From JACPFV01 sp038043245 (GTDB lineage: Bacteria; Pseudomonadota; Gammaproteobacteria; Nevskiales; Nevskiaceae), in the NCBI GenBank assembly GCA_038043245.1, contig JBBTCH010000001.1:248001-312000 (forward strand): DNA of 64,000 nucleotides, given 5' to 3'. The notes below the pieces were generated by a model. The model ran no database searches. It worked only from the letters and a program-made list of their open reading frames with translations, and was not told where the DNA came from. Of the stretch, positions 1 through 8,882 are shown piece by piece (the first letter of the stretch is position 1; each line of letters opens with the position of its first letter). Position numbers and translations under genes: made by a program.

Positions 1-811
1 GCCTCGTGCCGATCTGCCGGGCGCGCAGGAATGGCGGGCTGAAAAAGACAATGCCGCCAGCATCGCCTGGGTCAAGCGGCATGCAGCCACCGGACGGCCG
101 TGGCTGCTGTGCATCCACGGCTATCGCATGGGTCTGCCGTGGCTGGATTTTTCCCTGTTCCCGATGGGTTGGCTGCATCACAAGCTCGGTTTGAATCTGA
201 TGCTGCCGGTGCTGCCGCTGCATGGCCCGCGCCGCACGGGTCTGCGCAGCGGCGATGCCTATCTTGAAGGCGATCCGACGACGCTGTTTCATGCACAGAC
301 GCAGGCGCTGTGGGATCTGCGCCGCGCAATCAAATGGATTCGCACGCAGGATTCGCAGGCACGCATCGGTGTACTCGGGTTCAGTCTCGGGGGCTACAAC
401 ACCGCGCTGCTGTCGCAGTATGTGTCTGGCCTCGACTTCGTCATCGCCGGCATTCCGGCGGTGGATTTCTCCGAGCTGATCTGGCGTCACGTGCCGCCGC
501 TGCACCGGCGCTATTACGAGTCGCAGGGCGTGACGCAGGAACGTCTCCAGCGTCTGCTGAGACCGTTGTCGCCGCTGGCACGCAAACCCCTGGTCGCCGA
601 GAACGCGCGTTACATCTTTGCCGGCAGCGCCGACCGCGTCGTCACCCCCGATCAGATTCCGCAACTGGCGCAGCACTGGAACGCGCCGGTGCAGTGGTAT
701 CACGGGGGACACCTGAGCTTCCGCGGCGAGCGCGCCGTGCGTGCGCACATCGAAGCGGCGATGACGCGTGCCGGTTGGGATGTTGAAGCCGTGAGCATCC
801 CCGCAACGTAA
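1..811 (+). CDS. Alpha/beta hydrolase, 5' end outside window
   Basis: The reading frame is open from base 2, so the gene begins before the window and the ATG at 128 is internal. The protein shows the usual alpha/beta-hydrolase elements in order: an oxyanion-region CIHGYRMG segment, the nucleophile elbow GFSLGG, an acidic residue in GSADRVV and a terminal histidine in YHGGHLSF. It is probably a cytosolic serine hydrolase; the substrate cannot be read from the sequence. The stop lies 9 bp before the start of a FabH-like ketoacyl synthase on the same strand, so the two are likely co-transcribed and the hydrolase may act on an acyl or ketoacyl product. Family assignment is firm, the role is inference. 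Confidence 0.85.
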   Translation, partial: PRADLPGAQEWRAEKDNAASIAWVKRHAATGRPWLLCIHGYRMGLPWLDFSLFPMGWLHHKLGLNLMLPVLPLHGPRRTGLRSGDAYLEGDPTTLFHAQTQALWDLRRAIKWIRTQDSQARIGVLGFSLGGYNTALLSQYVSGLDFVIAGIPAVDFSELIWRHVPPLHRRYYESQGVTQERLQRLLRPLSPLARKPLVAENARYIFAGSADRVVTPDQIPQLAQHWNAPVQWYHGGHLSFRGERAVRAHIEAAMTRAGWDVEAVSIPAT

Positions 812-820
812 TATCGACTC

Positions 821-1942
821 ATGAAAAAAATCGCCATCACCGGCAGCGGACTGTTCACGCCTGCCGAATCCATCTCCAACGATGAACTGGTGGCGTCGTT
901 CAATGCGTATGTCGAGCAACACAATGCGACGCACGCGGCCGAGATTGCCTCCGGGCAACGCGAAGCGCTGGCGCCTTCGTCATCCGAGTTCATCTTCAAA
1001 GCTTCCGGCATTCAATCACGCTACACCGTGAACAAATCGGGCGTACTCGACATCGGCGTCATGCGGCCGCAGATCGCGCCGCGCGCCGATGGCGAACCTT
1101 CATTGATGTGTGAGATGGGCGTTGCCGCCGCGCGCGAGGCGCTGCACAGGGCGGGGCGCAGCGTCGCCGATGTCAACGCCGTCATCGTCGCCTGTTCGAA
1201 TCTGCAAAGACCTTACCCGGCGATCGCGGTTGAGATCCAAAGTGCGCTGGGCATTCGCGGTTGGGCCTACGACATGAATGTGGCCTGTGCTTCGGCGACG
1301 TTCGGCATTCAGGCGGCAGTGGATGCGTTGCGCCAGGGCAGCGCGCGCGGCGTGCTGGTGATCAGCCCGGAGATCTGCACCGGCCATCTGAACTTTCGCA
1401 ATCGCGATTGCCATTTCATCTTCGGCGATGCCGCGACCGCGCTGCTGGTGGAGTCGGTGGACGCGCAGAACACTACGGGTTTTGAAGTGCTGGGGACGCG
1501 CCTGCAGACCCAGTTCTCCAACAACATCCGCAACAATTTCGGCTTTCTCAATGCCAGTGAGGCCCCCTCGAGAACCTGGGATGACCTCCTGTTCAGGCAG
1601 GAGGGGCGCAAGGTGTTCAAGGAAGTGGTGCCGCTGGTGTCAGAACTGATTGTCAGTCATCTCGCTGAACTGGGCATGCAGCCGCATGCCGTGCGCAGGT
1701 TCTGGCTGCATCAGGCCAATCTGTCGATGAACCAGTTGATCGCCCGCAAAGTGCTGGGGCGCGAACCGGATGCGATGGAAGCGCCGGTGATCCTCAACGA
1801 ATACGCCAACACCAGTTCCGCCGGCTCGGTCATTGCCTTTCACAAATACCACCAGGACCTCAAGGCCGGTGACCTCGGCGTGCTCTGCGCTTTTGGCGCC
1901 GGGTACTCGGCGGGCAGCGTGGTCTTGCGCAAGTTGAGTTGA
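821..1942 (+). CDS. Beta-ketoacyl-ACP synthase III, long FabH-like type
   Basis: This 373-residue thiolase-fold enzyme carries the FabH catalytic triad: Cys about 156 in NVACASATFG, His in LHQANLSMN and Asn in NEYANTSS. It is about 55 residues longer than E. coli FabH, with the extra length near the N-terminus (ISNDELVASFNAYVEQ). It resembles the long Pseudomonas type, of which PA3286 condenses a beta-oxidation acyl-CoA with malonyl-ACP to feed fatty-acid synthesis. The same role here is inferred from resemblance. It follows an alpha/beta hydrolase by 9 bp and stands well apart from the fab cluster at 44.7-48.1 kb, so it is probably an accessory rather than the housekeeping initiation enzyme. 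Confidence 0.85.
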   Translation: MKKIAITGSGLFTPAESISNDELVASFNAYVEQHNATHAAEIASGQREALAPSSSEFIFKASGIQSRYTVNKSGVLDIGVMRPQIAPRADGEPSLMCEMGVAAAREALHRAGRSVADVNAVIVACSNLQRPYPAIAVEIQSALGIRGWAYDMNVACASATFGIQAAVDALRQGSARGVLVISPEICTGHLNFRNRDCHFIFGDAATALLVESVDAQNTTGFEVLGTRLQTQFSNNIRNNFGFLNASEAPSRTWDDLLFRQEGRKVFKEVVPLVSELIVSHLAELGMQPHAVRRFWLHQANLSMNQLIARKVLGREPDAMEAPVILNEYANTSSAGSVIAFHKYHQDLKAGDLGVLCAFGAGYSAGSVVLRKLS

Positions 1943-1960
1943 GAATCAGCCGCTTACCGG

Positions 1961-1979
1961 CTGTCACAATTTTGTAATA
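1961..1979 (+). promoter_or_regulatory. Candidate Pho box upstream of phoB
   Basis: The segment reads ctgtcacaattttgtaata. It matches about 14 of 18 positions of the PhoB-binding consensus (two CTGTCA-like half sites 11 bp apart; the second is degenerate). It lies 17 bp before the phoB start, where it could mediate autoregulation. Position and match are seen directly; binding is inference. Confidence 0.6.
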
Positions 1980-1995
1980 GCGGGCACACAGAATT

Positions 1996-2694
1996 ATGAC
2001 AATGGCCAACAAATTGATTCTGGTGGTTGAGGACGAAGCTTCCATCCGCGAGATGCAGCGATTTGCCCTGCAGCGCGCGGAATTTCGTGTCGCCGAGGCA
2101 GGTGATGCCCAGGCGGCGCGGCTGAAGATCGCTGAAGCGCGGCCCGATCTGATCTTGATGGACTGGATGCTGCCGGGGGTGTCCGGTGTTGAGTTGTCGC
2201 GTGAGCTGAAAGGAGCGGCGACGACGCGCGATATCCCCATCATCATGGTCACGGCACGTGTCGAAGAAGAAGACAAGGTGCGTGCGCTGAACATCGGTGC
2301 CGACGATTACATGACCAAGCCGTTTTCGTTTCCCGAGCTGATCGCGCGCATCAACGCGGTACTGCGCCGCAGCCTGCCGGGTGGCGAGGAAGAGCGCATG
2401 GCGGTCAACGGTCTGGTGGTGGACGCCGCCAGCCAGCGGGTGACCGCCAAGGGCGAGCCGGTGCGGCTCGGACCGACTGAATACCGCCTGCTGCATTTCT
2501 TCGTCAGCCATCCCGAGCGCGTTTATACGCGCGAGCAAGTGCTGGATCGCGTCTGGGGTCAGAACGTCTACGTCGAGGAACGCACGGTGGACGTGCATAT
2601 CCGTCGCCTGCGCAAGGCACTGGAGCCGTTTGGTTATGAAGAAATGATCCAGACGGTGCGTGGCACCGGTTACCGGTTTTCGGAGAAAGCCTGA
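1996..2694 (+). CDS. phoB: Phosphate regulon response regulator PhoB
   Basis: An OmpR-family response regulator of 232 residues. The receiver domain (about residues 6-120) has the acidic pocket VVEDE, the phospho-acceptor Asp56 in LILMDWMLPG and the conserved Lys in MTKPFSF. A winged-helix DNA-binding domain follows (about 135-230), with the typical RTVDVHIRRLRKAL and RGTGYRF segments. PhoB activates Pho-regulon promoters during phosphate limitation after phosphorylation by PhoR, whose gene starts 5 bp downstream. A second in-frame ATG at 2002 is an alternative start and neither has a strong ribosome-binding site. The Pho box just upstream suggests autoregulation. Confidence 0.95.
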   Translation: MTMANKLILVVEDEASIREMQRFALQRAEFRVAEAGDAQAARLKIAEARPDLILMDWMLPGVSGVELSRELKGAATTRDIPIIMVTARVEEEDKVRALNIGADDYMTKPFSFPELIARINAVLRRSLPGGEEERMAVNGLVVDAASQRVTAKGEPVRLGPTEYRLLHFFVSHPERVYTREQVLDRVWGQNVYVEERTVDVHIRRLRKALEPFGYEEMIQTVRGTGYRFSEKA

Positions 2695-2699
2695 ACCCG

Positions 2700-4061
2700 T
2701 TGCCACCGTCTGCGTCGCCGCAGCAGGAAGCTCGCAGCGCGGTTACGCGGTTCCTGCGCCAGGAGTTTTTTAAAGTCGCGACACTGCTCACGCTGGCTGC
2801 GCTGGCGGGCTCGTGGCTTGATCAGGCGCTGCTTGCCGTTGCGCTGGTGCTCGCAGCGTACCTTTGCATCCATATCCGCAATCTGGCCTTGCTGCGCGTC
2901 TGGGTTGAGTTCCCCAAGCGCATCGATTTGCCAGAATCGGATGGTCTGTGGGGTGAGGCTTACGAGCACTTGCTGGACATGCGGCAGAGTCATCGCAAGC
3001 GCAAGAAAAAACTCTCGGCGATTCTGGCCGAGTTTCAATCCTCGACCGAAGCGCTGCCGGATGGCGCGGTGGTGCTGGGGCCGTCGGGCGAAATCATCTG
3101 GTTCAACAGCGCGGCGCAGGCTTTGCTCGGCCTGCGCAGCCCGCAGGATGTCGGCATCCGCGTCCCCAACCTGATCCGCCACCCGGAGTTCACCGAGTAT
3201 TTCGCGCGTGGCGACTACAAGGGCGATGCCGAAGTGCCCTCGGCAGTCAATCGCGCGGTGACACTGTCACTGCGTCTGATCCCCTATGGCAATGGCCAGC
3301 GCCTGCTGATCGTGCGTGATGTCAGCGAGTTGAAGCGCGTGGAAATCGCGCGCCGTGACTTCGTCGCCAACGCCTCGCACGAACTGCGCACGCCGCTGAC
3401 CGTGCTGCGGGGGTACCTTGAAATGATGGAACCGGAATCGCGCAGCGGTGACGCCATGGCCCCTTGGCGCGCACCGCTGGCCGAGATGCGCGCGCAAGCG
3501 GTGCGCATGGAAACCCTGATCGCCGACATGCTCAAGCTGGCGCGTCTGGAATCCGATGCGGTGCTGACGCGGCAGGATGTGATTGATGTTCCGCTGCTGC
3601 TGGATAGCGCCTTCGACGAGGTACGCAAACTGTCGCAGGGGCGGCATCGCTTCAGCGTGCAGATCGAGTGCGAATCCCTGCTGTTCGGGCGCGAGTCGGA
3701 AGTGCTCAGCATCTTCACCAACTTGCTGCACAACGCCGTCCATTACACGCCGGAGCACGGGCGCATTGACGTGCGCTGGTGGTCAGACGAAGAGGGCGCG
3801 CATTTCTCGGTGGAGGATCAGGGTATCGGCATTGCGGAAAAGGACATTCCGCGCCTGACCGAGCGTTTCTACCGCGTCGACGTCGGCCGCTCGCGCGCCA
3901 GCGGCGGCACCGGGTTGGGACTGTCCATCGTCAAGCACGCGCTGGAGCGGCATGAGGGTCATTTGCAAATCATCAGCGCGCTGGGGGCAGGCAGCACGTT
4001 CATCGCACATTTCCCTTCGCATCGACTCCAGCAGCGTGCGGCACAGGCCATGAACGCCTAG
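2700..4061 (+). CDS. phoR: Phosphate regulon sensor histidine kinase PhoR
   Basis: A membrane histidine kinase of 453 residues with a TTG start. A hydrophobic N-terminal region (about residues 24-60, LLTLAALAGSW and LAVALVLAAYL) forms the membrane anchor typical of PhoR, which has no large periplasmic sensor. A PAS domain follows (about 110-200), then HisKA with the phospho-acceptor His227 in ASHELRTPL and a HATPase domain with an N box (LLHNAVHYTPE) and GTGLGLSIVKH. It should phosphorylate or dephosphorylate PhoB in response to Pst/PhoU signalling. The start is uncertain: no good ribosome-binding site precedes TTG 2700 and no in-frame ATG lies near it. Confidence 0.93.
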   Translation: MPPSASPQQEARSAVTRFLRQEFFKVATLLTLAALAGSWLDQALLAVALVLAAYLCIHIRNLALLRVWVEFPKRIDLPESDGLWGEAYEHLLDMRQSHRKRKKKLSAILAEFQSSTEALPDGAVVLGPSGEIIWFNSAAQALLGLRSPQDVGIRVPNLIRHPEFTEYFARGDYKGDAEVPSAVNRAVTLSLRLIPYGNGQRLLIVRDVSELKRVEIARRDFVANASHELRTPLTVLRGYLEMMEPESRSGDAMAPWRAPLAEMRAQAVRMETLIADMLKLARLESDAVLTRQDVIDVPLLLDSAFDEVRKLSQGRHRFSVQIECESLLFGRESEVLSIFTNLLHNAVHYTPEHGRIDVRWWSDEEGAHFSVEDQGIGIAEKDIPRLTERFYRVDVGRSRASGGTGLGLSIVKHALERHEGHLQIISALGAGSTFIAHFPSHRLQQRAAQAMNA

Positions 4062-4123
4062 CGGTTTCCCCGCCCGCTGCTCGGCACCGGCTGCCACTGG
4101 CAGTCGGTGAAAGCCCGAGCCCA

Positions 4124-4163
4124 CTGTCATAAACCGGTCACATTACTTTCATACAGTCGCCAC
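4124..4163 (+). promoter_or_regulatory. Tandem Pho boxes upstream of pstS
   Basis: The first box, ctgtcataaaccggtcac at 4124-4141, matches about 16 of 18 consensus positions. The 11-bp periodicity continues: half-site-like units start at 4124, 4135, 4146 (ctttcat) and 4157 (tcgccac), so two adjacent PhoB dimer sites are plausible. They end about 54 bp before the pstS ATG, which fits class II activation in which PhoB replaces the -35 element. Site sequence is seen; PhoB occupancy is inferred. Confidence 0.8.
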
Positions 4164-4217
4164 GCTCAATGCGCAGACTGCGCCGCGTTTTAGACCAACC
4201 GACGAGGACCACTCAAG

Positions 4218-5177
4218 ATGAAATTGCACACCGCCGCAAAATTGCTCGCACTTTCGACGGGTTTCACCGTGGCAACGGCCATGGCCGGGCTGGATCCCAA
4301 GCTGCCGGGCTATAGCAAAGCCAGCGGCGTTTCCGGCAACGTCTCCAGCGTCGGTTCCGACACCTTGAACAACTTGATGACGCTGTGGGCCGAAGAGTTC
4401 AAGAAGCTCTACCCCAACGTCAACATCCAGATCCAGGGCGCTGGCTCTTCGACCGCGCCGCCGGCGCTGACCGAAGGCACCGCCAACTTCGGTCCGATGT
4501 CGCGCGCGATGAAGAGCGAAGAGATCAAGTCGTTCGAGAACAAGTACGGCTACAAGCCGACGGCAATTGCCGTGGCGATTGACGCCTTGGCCGTGTTCGT
4601 CAACAAGGACAACCCGATCAAGGGGCTTTCGATCGAGCAGGTCGACGGCATCTTCTCCTCGACCACCAAGTGTGGCGGCAGCGAAGCCGAGCGTTGGGGC
4701 GATCTTGGCCTGACCGGCGACTGGGCCAGCAAGCCGATCGCGCTGTATGGCCGCAACTCGGTGTCCGGCACCTACGGCTACTTCAAAGAGAACGCGCTGT
4801 GCAAAGGCGACTACAAGAACAACGTGAATGAGCAGCCGGGTTCCGCTTCAGTGGTGCAGTCGGTCGCCACCAGCCTCGATGCCGTCGGTTATTCCGGTAT
4901 CGGCTACAAGACCTCGGGCGTCAAGGCGGTTCCGCTTTCCAAGGAAGGCGAGAACTACATTGAGGCCGACGAGAAGAACGCCCTCTCCGGCAAGTACCCG
5001 CTGGCGCGCTCGCTGTTCGTATACGTCAACAAGGCGCCGAACAAGGCGATGGGTCCGTTGGAACTCCAGTTCATGAAAATGGTGCTGTCCAAGAACGGTC
5101 AGGCGGTGGTGGTGAAGGATGGTTACATCCCGCTGCCCTCGGAAATGGCCAAGCAGGAACTCGCCAAGCTTCAGTAA
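4218..5177 (+). CDS. pstS: Phosphate ABC transporter periplasmic binding protein PstS
   Basis: A 319-residue secreted protein with a Sec signal peptide (about residues 1-23, cleavage near AMA). The mature part has the PstS ligand-binding pattern: GSDTLNNL near the N-terminus, the GAGSSTAPPALTEG loop, and RNSVSGTYGYF in the second lobe. It binds inorganic phosphate in the periplasm and delivers it to PstC/PstA. It is the first gene after tandem Pho boxes and is followed 33 bp later by a phosphate-type porin, so binding protein and porin form a phosphate-starvation unit. A GAGGA Shine-Dalgarno-like stretch precedes the ATG. Confidence 0.95.
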   Translation: MKLHTAAKLLALSTGFTVATAMAGLDPKLPGYSKASGVSGNVSSVGSDTLNNLMTLWAEEFKKLYPNVNIQIQGAGSSTAPPALTEGTANFGPMSRAMKSEEIKSFENKYGYKPTAIAVAIDALAVFVNKDNPIKGLSIEQVDGIFSSTTKCGGSEAERWGDLGLTGDWASKPIALYGRNSVSGTYGYFKENALCKGDYKNNVNEQPGSASVVQSVATSLDAVGYSGIGYKTSGVKAVPLSKEGENYIEADEKNALSGKYPLARSLFVYVNKAPNKAMGPLELQFMKMVLSKNGQAVVVKDGYIPLPSEMAKQELAKLQ

Positions 5178-5210
5178 GTTTGTCACCAACCTCAAAGGGA
5201 GATTAAAAAA

Positions 5211-6506
5211 GTGAATATCAGCAAGATTTTCAAGTTGAGCGCGGTGGCACTTGCGGCCATCAGCGTCTCAGGGGCAGCACTGGCCGATACCGCCGAAACC
5301 AAGGGCGGCCTCAAGATCAAGACCGACGACGGCCGTTTCGAGATGTCCATCGGTGGTCGCATCCAGTACGACTACTACAACGTCAATCAGGACGACGAAG
5401 CCGTGTTCGGTAGCGGTGTTACCACCGGCAGTCAGAACGGCAGCTTTTTCCGTCGCGCCCGCTTGTCCTTCGCCGGCAAGCTGTATGGCTGGGAATATCT
5501 GTTCGTGCCGGATTTCTCGCAGAATACTGGTGGTATAGGCGCTACTGCGGGTGGTGGTACGACCGGCCTGACTTTTGGCACCGGCGCAACTGGGCCAGGG
5601 GTAGGCGTCAATTTCCAAGAACTGTATGTAACCACCAAGGTGTGGGACGGCACGCTGTTCATCGGCCAGTTCAAGCCCTTCCGTGGCATGGAAGAGCTGA
5701 CCAGCTCCAATGAAATCACCTTCCTGGAGCGTCCGTTCACGACCGCCTCCGGTCTCTACAACACCCAGTTCGGCATGGGTGTCGGATACCAGAAGGTTTT
5801 CATGGACATGTTCAACGTGGCCGTGAACACTTACACCCTTCCGGGCACGGGTCAGAACGCCGCCAGCGGTACCACCAACGGTGGTTATGCCGTCGGTGGG
5901 CGCATTGTGTTCTCGCCGATTCATGACGAAGGTTTGGTTGCTCACCTGGGCACCTCGTATAGCTACGAGCGCACCCAGAACAACCTCACGCAGGGCGCGG
6001 GCGTGCGGTACGCCGGCCGACGCGGCGGCAACACCGGCACCCTTGTGACCAACGTTGCGAACTCTGGCAATCAGTACTTCGCAGTCGAAGCGGCAGGCGT
6101 GCTCGGCCCGGTCTATTTCCAGAGCGAAATCGGCAAGGGCCAGTTTGGCCAAGCGGGCATAACGACCAATCTGGGCGCGACCGCGCTGCATGCGGCGGCC
6201 AGCTGGTTTGTGACTGGTGAGACCAAGCCGTACGATCTCAAAAAAGGCGTGTTCAAGTCGCCCAAGCCGATCAACTCTTGGGGGGCGGTTGAGCTGACTA
6301 CCCGTTTTGAGTATTTCGACGATGAAGGCGCGGTGACAGGCAGCACGGAGATTCAAGATGTCACCAATTTCATCGCGGGTGTGAATTACTACGTCAATCC
6401 CAACGTGCGCTTCATGGTCAACTACAACTGGGCCAACGCGACGTCCGTCGCAGATACGCACGATAAGCCTGAGTCCATAGCCATCCGCACTCACGTTTAC
6501 TGGTAA
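5211..6506 (+). CDS. Phosphate-selective porin, OprP/OprO family
   Basis: A 431-residue outer-membrane porin. The signal peptide ends near GAALA (about residue 25) and is followed by the family's opening strand (GRFEMSIGGRIQYDYY). The sequence alternates beta-strand segments and glycine-rich loops and ends in an aromatic residue (THVYW), the usual C-terminal assembly signal. The start is GTG, with AAAGGGAG about 8 bp upstream. OprP-type trimers pass phosphate or polyphosphate across the outer membrane. Its position between pstS and a terminator, downstream of tandem Pho boxes, supports induction on phosphate starvation. Whether it prefers phosphate or pyrophosphate cannot be told. Confidence 0.9.
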   Translation: MNISKIFKLSAVALAAISVSGAALADTAETKGGLKIKTDDGRFEMSIGGRIQYDYYNVNQDDEAVFGSGVTTGSQNGSFFRRARLSFAGKLYGWEYLFVPDFSQNTGGIGATAGGGTTGLTFGTGATGPGVGVNFQELYVTTKVWDGTLFIGQFKPFRGMEELTSSNEITFLERPFTTASGLYNTQFGMGVGYQKVFMDMFNVAVNTYTLPGTGQNAASGTTNGGYAVGGRIVFSPIHDEGLVAHLGTSYSYERTQNNLTQGAGVRYAGRRGGNTGTLVTNVANSGNQYFAVEAAGVLGPVYFQSEIGKGQFGQAGITTNLGATALHAAASWFVTGETKPYDLKKGVFKSPKPINSWGAVELTTRFEYFDDEGAVTGSTEIQDVTNFIAGVNYYVNPNVRFMVNYNWANATSVADTHDKPESIAIRTHVYW

Positions 6507-6522
6507 CAGAACCTGGCTTCAC

Positions 6523-6551
6523 CCCGGCGTCGCGAGGCGCCGGGTTCTTTT
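6523..6551 (+). terminator. Rho-independent terminator after the porin gene
   Basis: A perfect 7-bp GC stem (cccggcg at 6523-6529, cgccggg at 6538-6544) encloses an 8-nt loop and is followed by ttctttt. It lies 16 bp after the porin stop and 70 bp before pstC. It should end or attenuate the pstS-porin transcript, so pstCAB-phoU needs readthrough or its own promoter. Confidence 0.8.
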
Positions 6552-6623
6552 CAAGACTCTGGGCCCTGGCCTAGACTCTTGAAAAGGATTTAAAGTCCTA
6601 CTCTTCTTTCGGGGGCAAGCTTC

Positions 6624-8882
6624 TTGAGCCAAAACACCGCAGTCGCGGGAGCCCCAGGCCCGCCCAGCAAAAGCATGGCAGTGGACAACAATTTCGTCCG
6701 CTGGCGGCATTTCAAGGACAAGGCAGCGAAACATCTGGTCGGTATCGGCGGTCTCGCGGTGCTGGTCGCGCTCACTCTGATATTCGTTTACCTGTTGACC
6801 GAGGTGCTGCCTCTGTTCAAGGCGGCGCACATCACGCCGCGTACACAAATCACCGGAACCGCCCCCGCGCTTTTCCTGTCGTCGGAAGAGCAAGGCGAAA
6901 TCGGCATGCGCAGCCTGCCGGACGGGGCGCTGGTTTTCTCCAACCTGCATACCGGCGAGTTGCGCAAGAAGGTGCAATTGCCGCTGGGCGCGAACACCGT
7001 CTCTTCGGTGGCTGAAATCAACACCGATCAGGCGTATTACGCGGCGGGACTGTCCGACGGTTCCGTGCTGCCTTACAAGACGACTTATACCGTCACCTAT
7101 CCGGACGACAAGCGACACATCGAGCCGGACATCACCTATCCCTACGGTGATAAAGCACTGCCTTTCATGCCCGAGGCGTCACGTGTGCTGGCGGTGCGTG
7201 ATGAGCGCGGCACTCTGCTGATGGTTGGCGTGGATGCGGTGGGCGCCGTGCACCTGAAAGCGTTTGAAGTGCAAACCAGCCTGCTGGGTGAAACCCATAT
7301 GCAGGAAACCGGAGTCTCCCGCTTCACGCCACCACTGAAAGCGGATTTTCTGCTGATTGACCCTTTGCAGAGCTGGCTCTATGTGGCGGACGCGGCAGCG
7401 GGCAAGCTGGTGCTCTATGCGCTGAAAGGCGCGGCCGAGCCCAGGCTGGTGGATACGGCGGATATTGGCGGAAAAGTACTGGCGGCTGAATTTCTGGGTG
7501 GAGGCATCTCCGTCATCACCGCTGACAGTCGCGGGAAAATCGTACAGTGGTTCCCGGCGCGTCGCGAAGCCAAGGGTCCCAAGCGCCTGACGCGCGTGCG
7601 TGAATTCGAGATCTCCGGCGGCACGATCACCGCCATCACCGCCGAGCCACATCGCCGCGTGTTTGCGGTCGCTGACGATCGCGGCATTGTCACCCTGTTC
7701 CACGCGACCGCACAGAGCAAGATTCTTGAAACCCAGGTGGCCGAGACGCCGATTCATTCCCTGGCGTTCAATCCGCGCGCGCATACCTTGCTGTCGCAGC
7801 TGCAGGATGGGCACGTACAGGTGCTGGATGTCGAGAACGATCACCCGGAAGTCTCGTTCTCGTCTCTGTGGGGCAAGGTCTGGTACGAGAGCTATGACGA
7901 GCCTAAATATCTCTGGCAATCTTCTGCCGCCAATGCGGATTTTGAGCCCAAGTTCAGCCTGACGCCGTTGACGCTGGGTACGCTCAAGGGCGCGTTCTAC
8001 GCGATGCTGTTCGCGGTACCGATCGCGATCCTTGGCGCCATTTTCACCGCCAATTTCATGTCGCCAGCCATGCGCCAGATCGTCAAGCCGACAGTCGAGA
8101 TCATGCAGGCGCTGCCGACGGTGATCCTCGGCTTCTTGGCGGGTCTGTGGCTGGCGCCGTTTGTTGAATCCAATCTGCCGGGCGTGTTTCTGTTGCTATT
8201 CCTGCTGCCGATGTCGCTGCCGCTCTTCGGCTACGTCTGGATGCGGGCACCCGCGAAACTGCGACTGATGATCCCTCCTGGCTGGGAAGCGGCCTTGCTG
8301 ATCCCGTCGATACTTCTTGTGACGTGGCTCTGTTTTGCGCTGGCCAGTCCCATCGAATTGGCGTTTTTCGGCGGCAACATGCAGGGCTGGATGGACCGCA
8401 GCTTCGGCATCGGCTACGAGCAGCGCAACTGCCTGGTGGTCGGCATTGCTATGGGCATTGCGGTGATTCCCAGCATCTTCTCGATCACCGAAGATGCGAT
8501 TTTCAGTGTGCCCAAACAGCTCACGCTGGGTTCGCTCGCGCTGGGTGCCACACAGTGGCAGACCCTGATGGGCGTGGTGCTGCCAACCGCCAGCCCTGGC
8601 ATTTTCTCGGCGGTGATGATCGGCCTGGGGCGCGCCGTCGGCGAAACCATGATCGTGCTGATGGCGACCGGCAATACGCCAGTGACCGATTTCAGCCTGT
8701 TCTCGGGCATGCGCACCCTATCGGCCAACGTCGCGGTCGAGATGCCGGAATCCGAAGTCGGCAGCACGCATTTCCGCATCCTGTTCCTCGCCGGTCTGGT
8801 GCTGTTCCTGCTGACGTTCACTTTCAATACGCTGGCGGAAGTCGTGCGCCAGCGTCTGCGTGAGAAGTACAGCAACATATGA
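6624..8882 (+). CDS. pstC: Phosphate ABC transporter permease PstC, long form
   Basis: This 752-residue permease is more than twice the length of E. coli PstC. An N-terminal transmembrane helix (about residues 34-63) leads into a periplasmic region of about 380 residues with beta-propeller-like repeats. The canonical inner-membrane permease domain follows (about 440-745), with the ABC coupling motif in LTLGSLALGATQWQTL and AVGETMIVLMATG. Large N-terminal insertions are known in PstC of many gammaproteobacteria. The TTG start is supported by GGGGGC at a suitable distance; ATG 6675 is an alternative. The stop overlaps the pstA start by 4 bp (ATGA), so PstC and PstA are translationally coupled. 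Confidence 0.92.
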   Translation: MSQNTAVAGAPGPPSKSMAVDNNFVRWRHFKDKAAKHLVGIGGLAVLVALTLIFVYLLTEVLPLFKAAHITPRTQITGTAPALFLSSEEQGEIGMRSLPDGALVFSNLHTGELRKKVQLPLGANTVSSVAEINTDQAYYAAGLSDGSVLPYKTTYTVTYPDDKRHIEPDITYPYGDKALPFMPEASRVLAVRDERGTLLMVGVDAVGAVHLKAFEVQTSLLGETHMQETGVSRFTPPLKADFLLIDPLQSWLYVADAAAGKLVLYALKGAAEPRLVDTADIGGKVLAAEFLGGGISVITADSRGKIVQWFPARREAKGPKRLTRVREFEISGGTITAITAEPHRRVFAVADDRGIVTLFHATAQSKILETQVAETPIHSLAFNPRAHTLLSQLQDGHVQVLDVENDHPEVSFSSLWGKVWYESYDEPKYLWQSSAANADFEPKFSLTPLTLGTLKGAFYAMLFAVPIAILGAIFTANFMSPAMRQIVKPTVEIMQALPTVILGFLAGLWLAPFVESNLPGVFLLLFLLPMSLPLFGYVWMRAPAKLRLMIPPGWEAALLIPSILLVTWLCFALASPIELAFFGGNMQGWMDRSFGIGYEQRNCLVVGIAMGIAVIPSIFSITEDAIFSVPKQLTLGSLALGATQWQTLMGVVLPTASPGIFSAVMIGLGRAVGETMIVLMATGNTPVTDFSLFSGMRTLSANVAVEMPESEVGSTHFRILFLAGLVLFLLTFTFNTLAEVVRQRLREKYSNI

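Noticed and set aside
5268..6494. 408-codon minus-strand frame opposite the porin gene
   Set aside because: The plus-strand frame has a signal peptide, porin strands and a terminal aromatic; the antisense frame has none of these.
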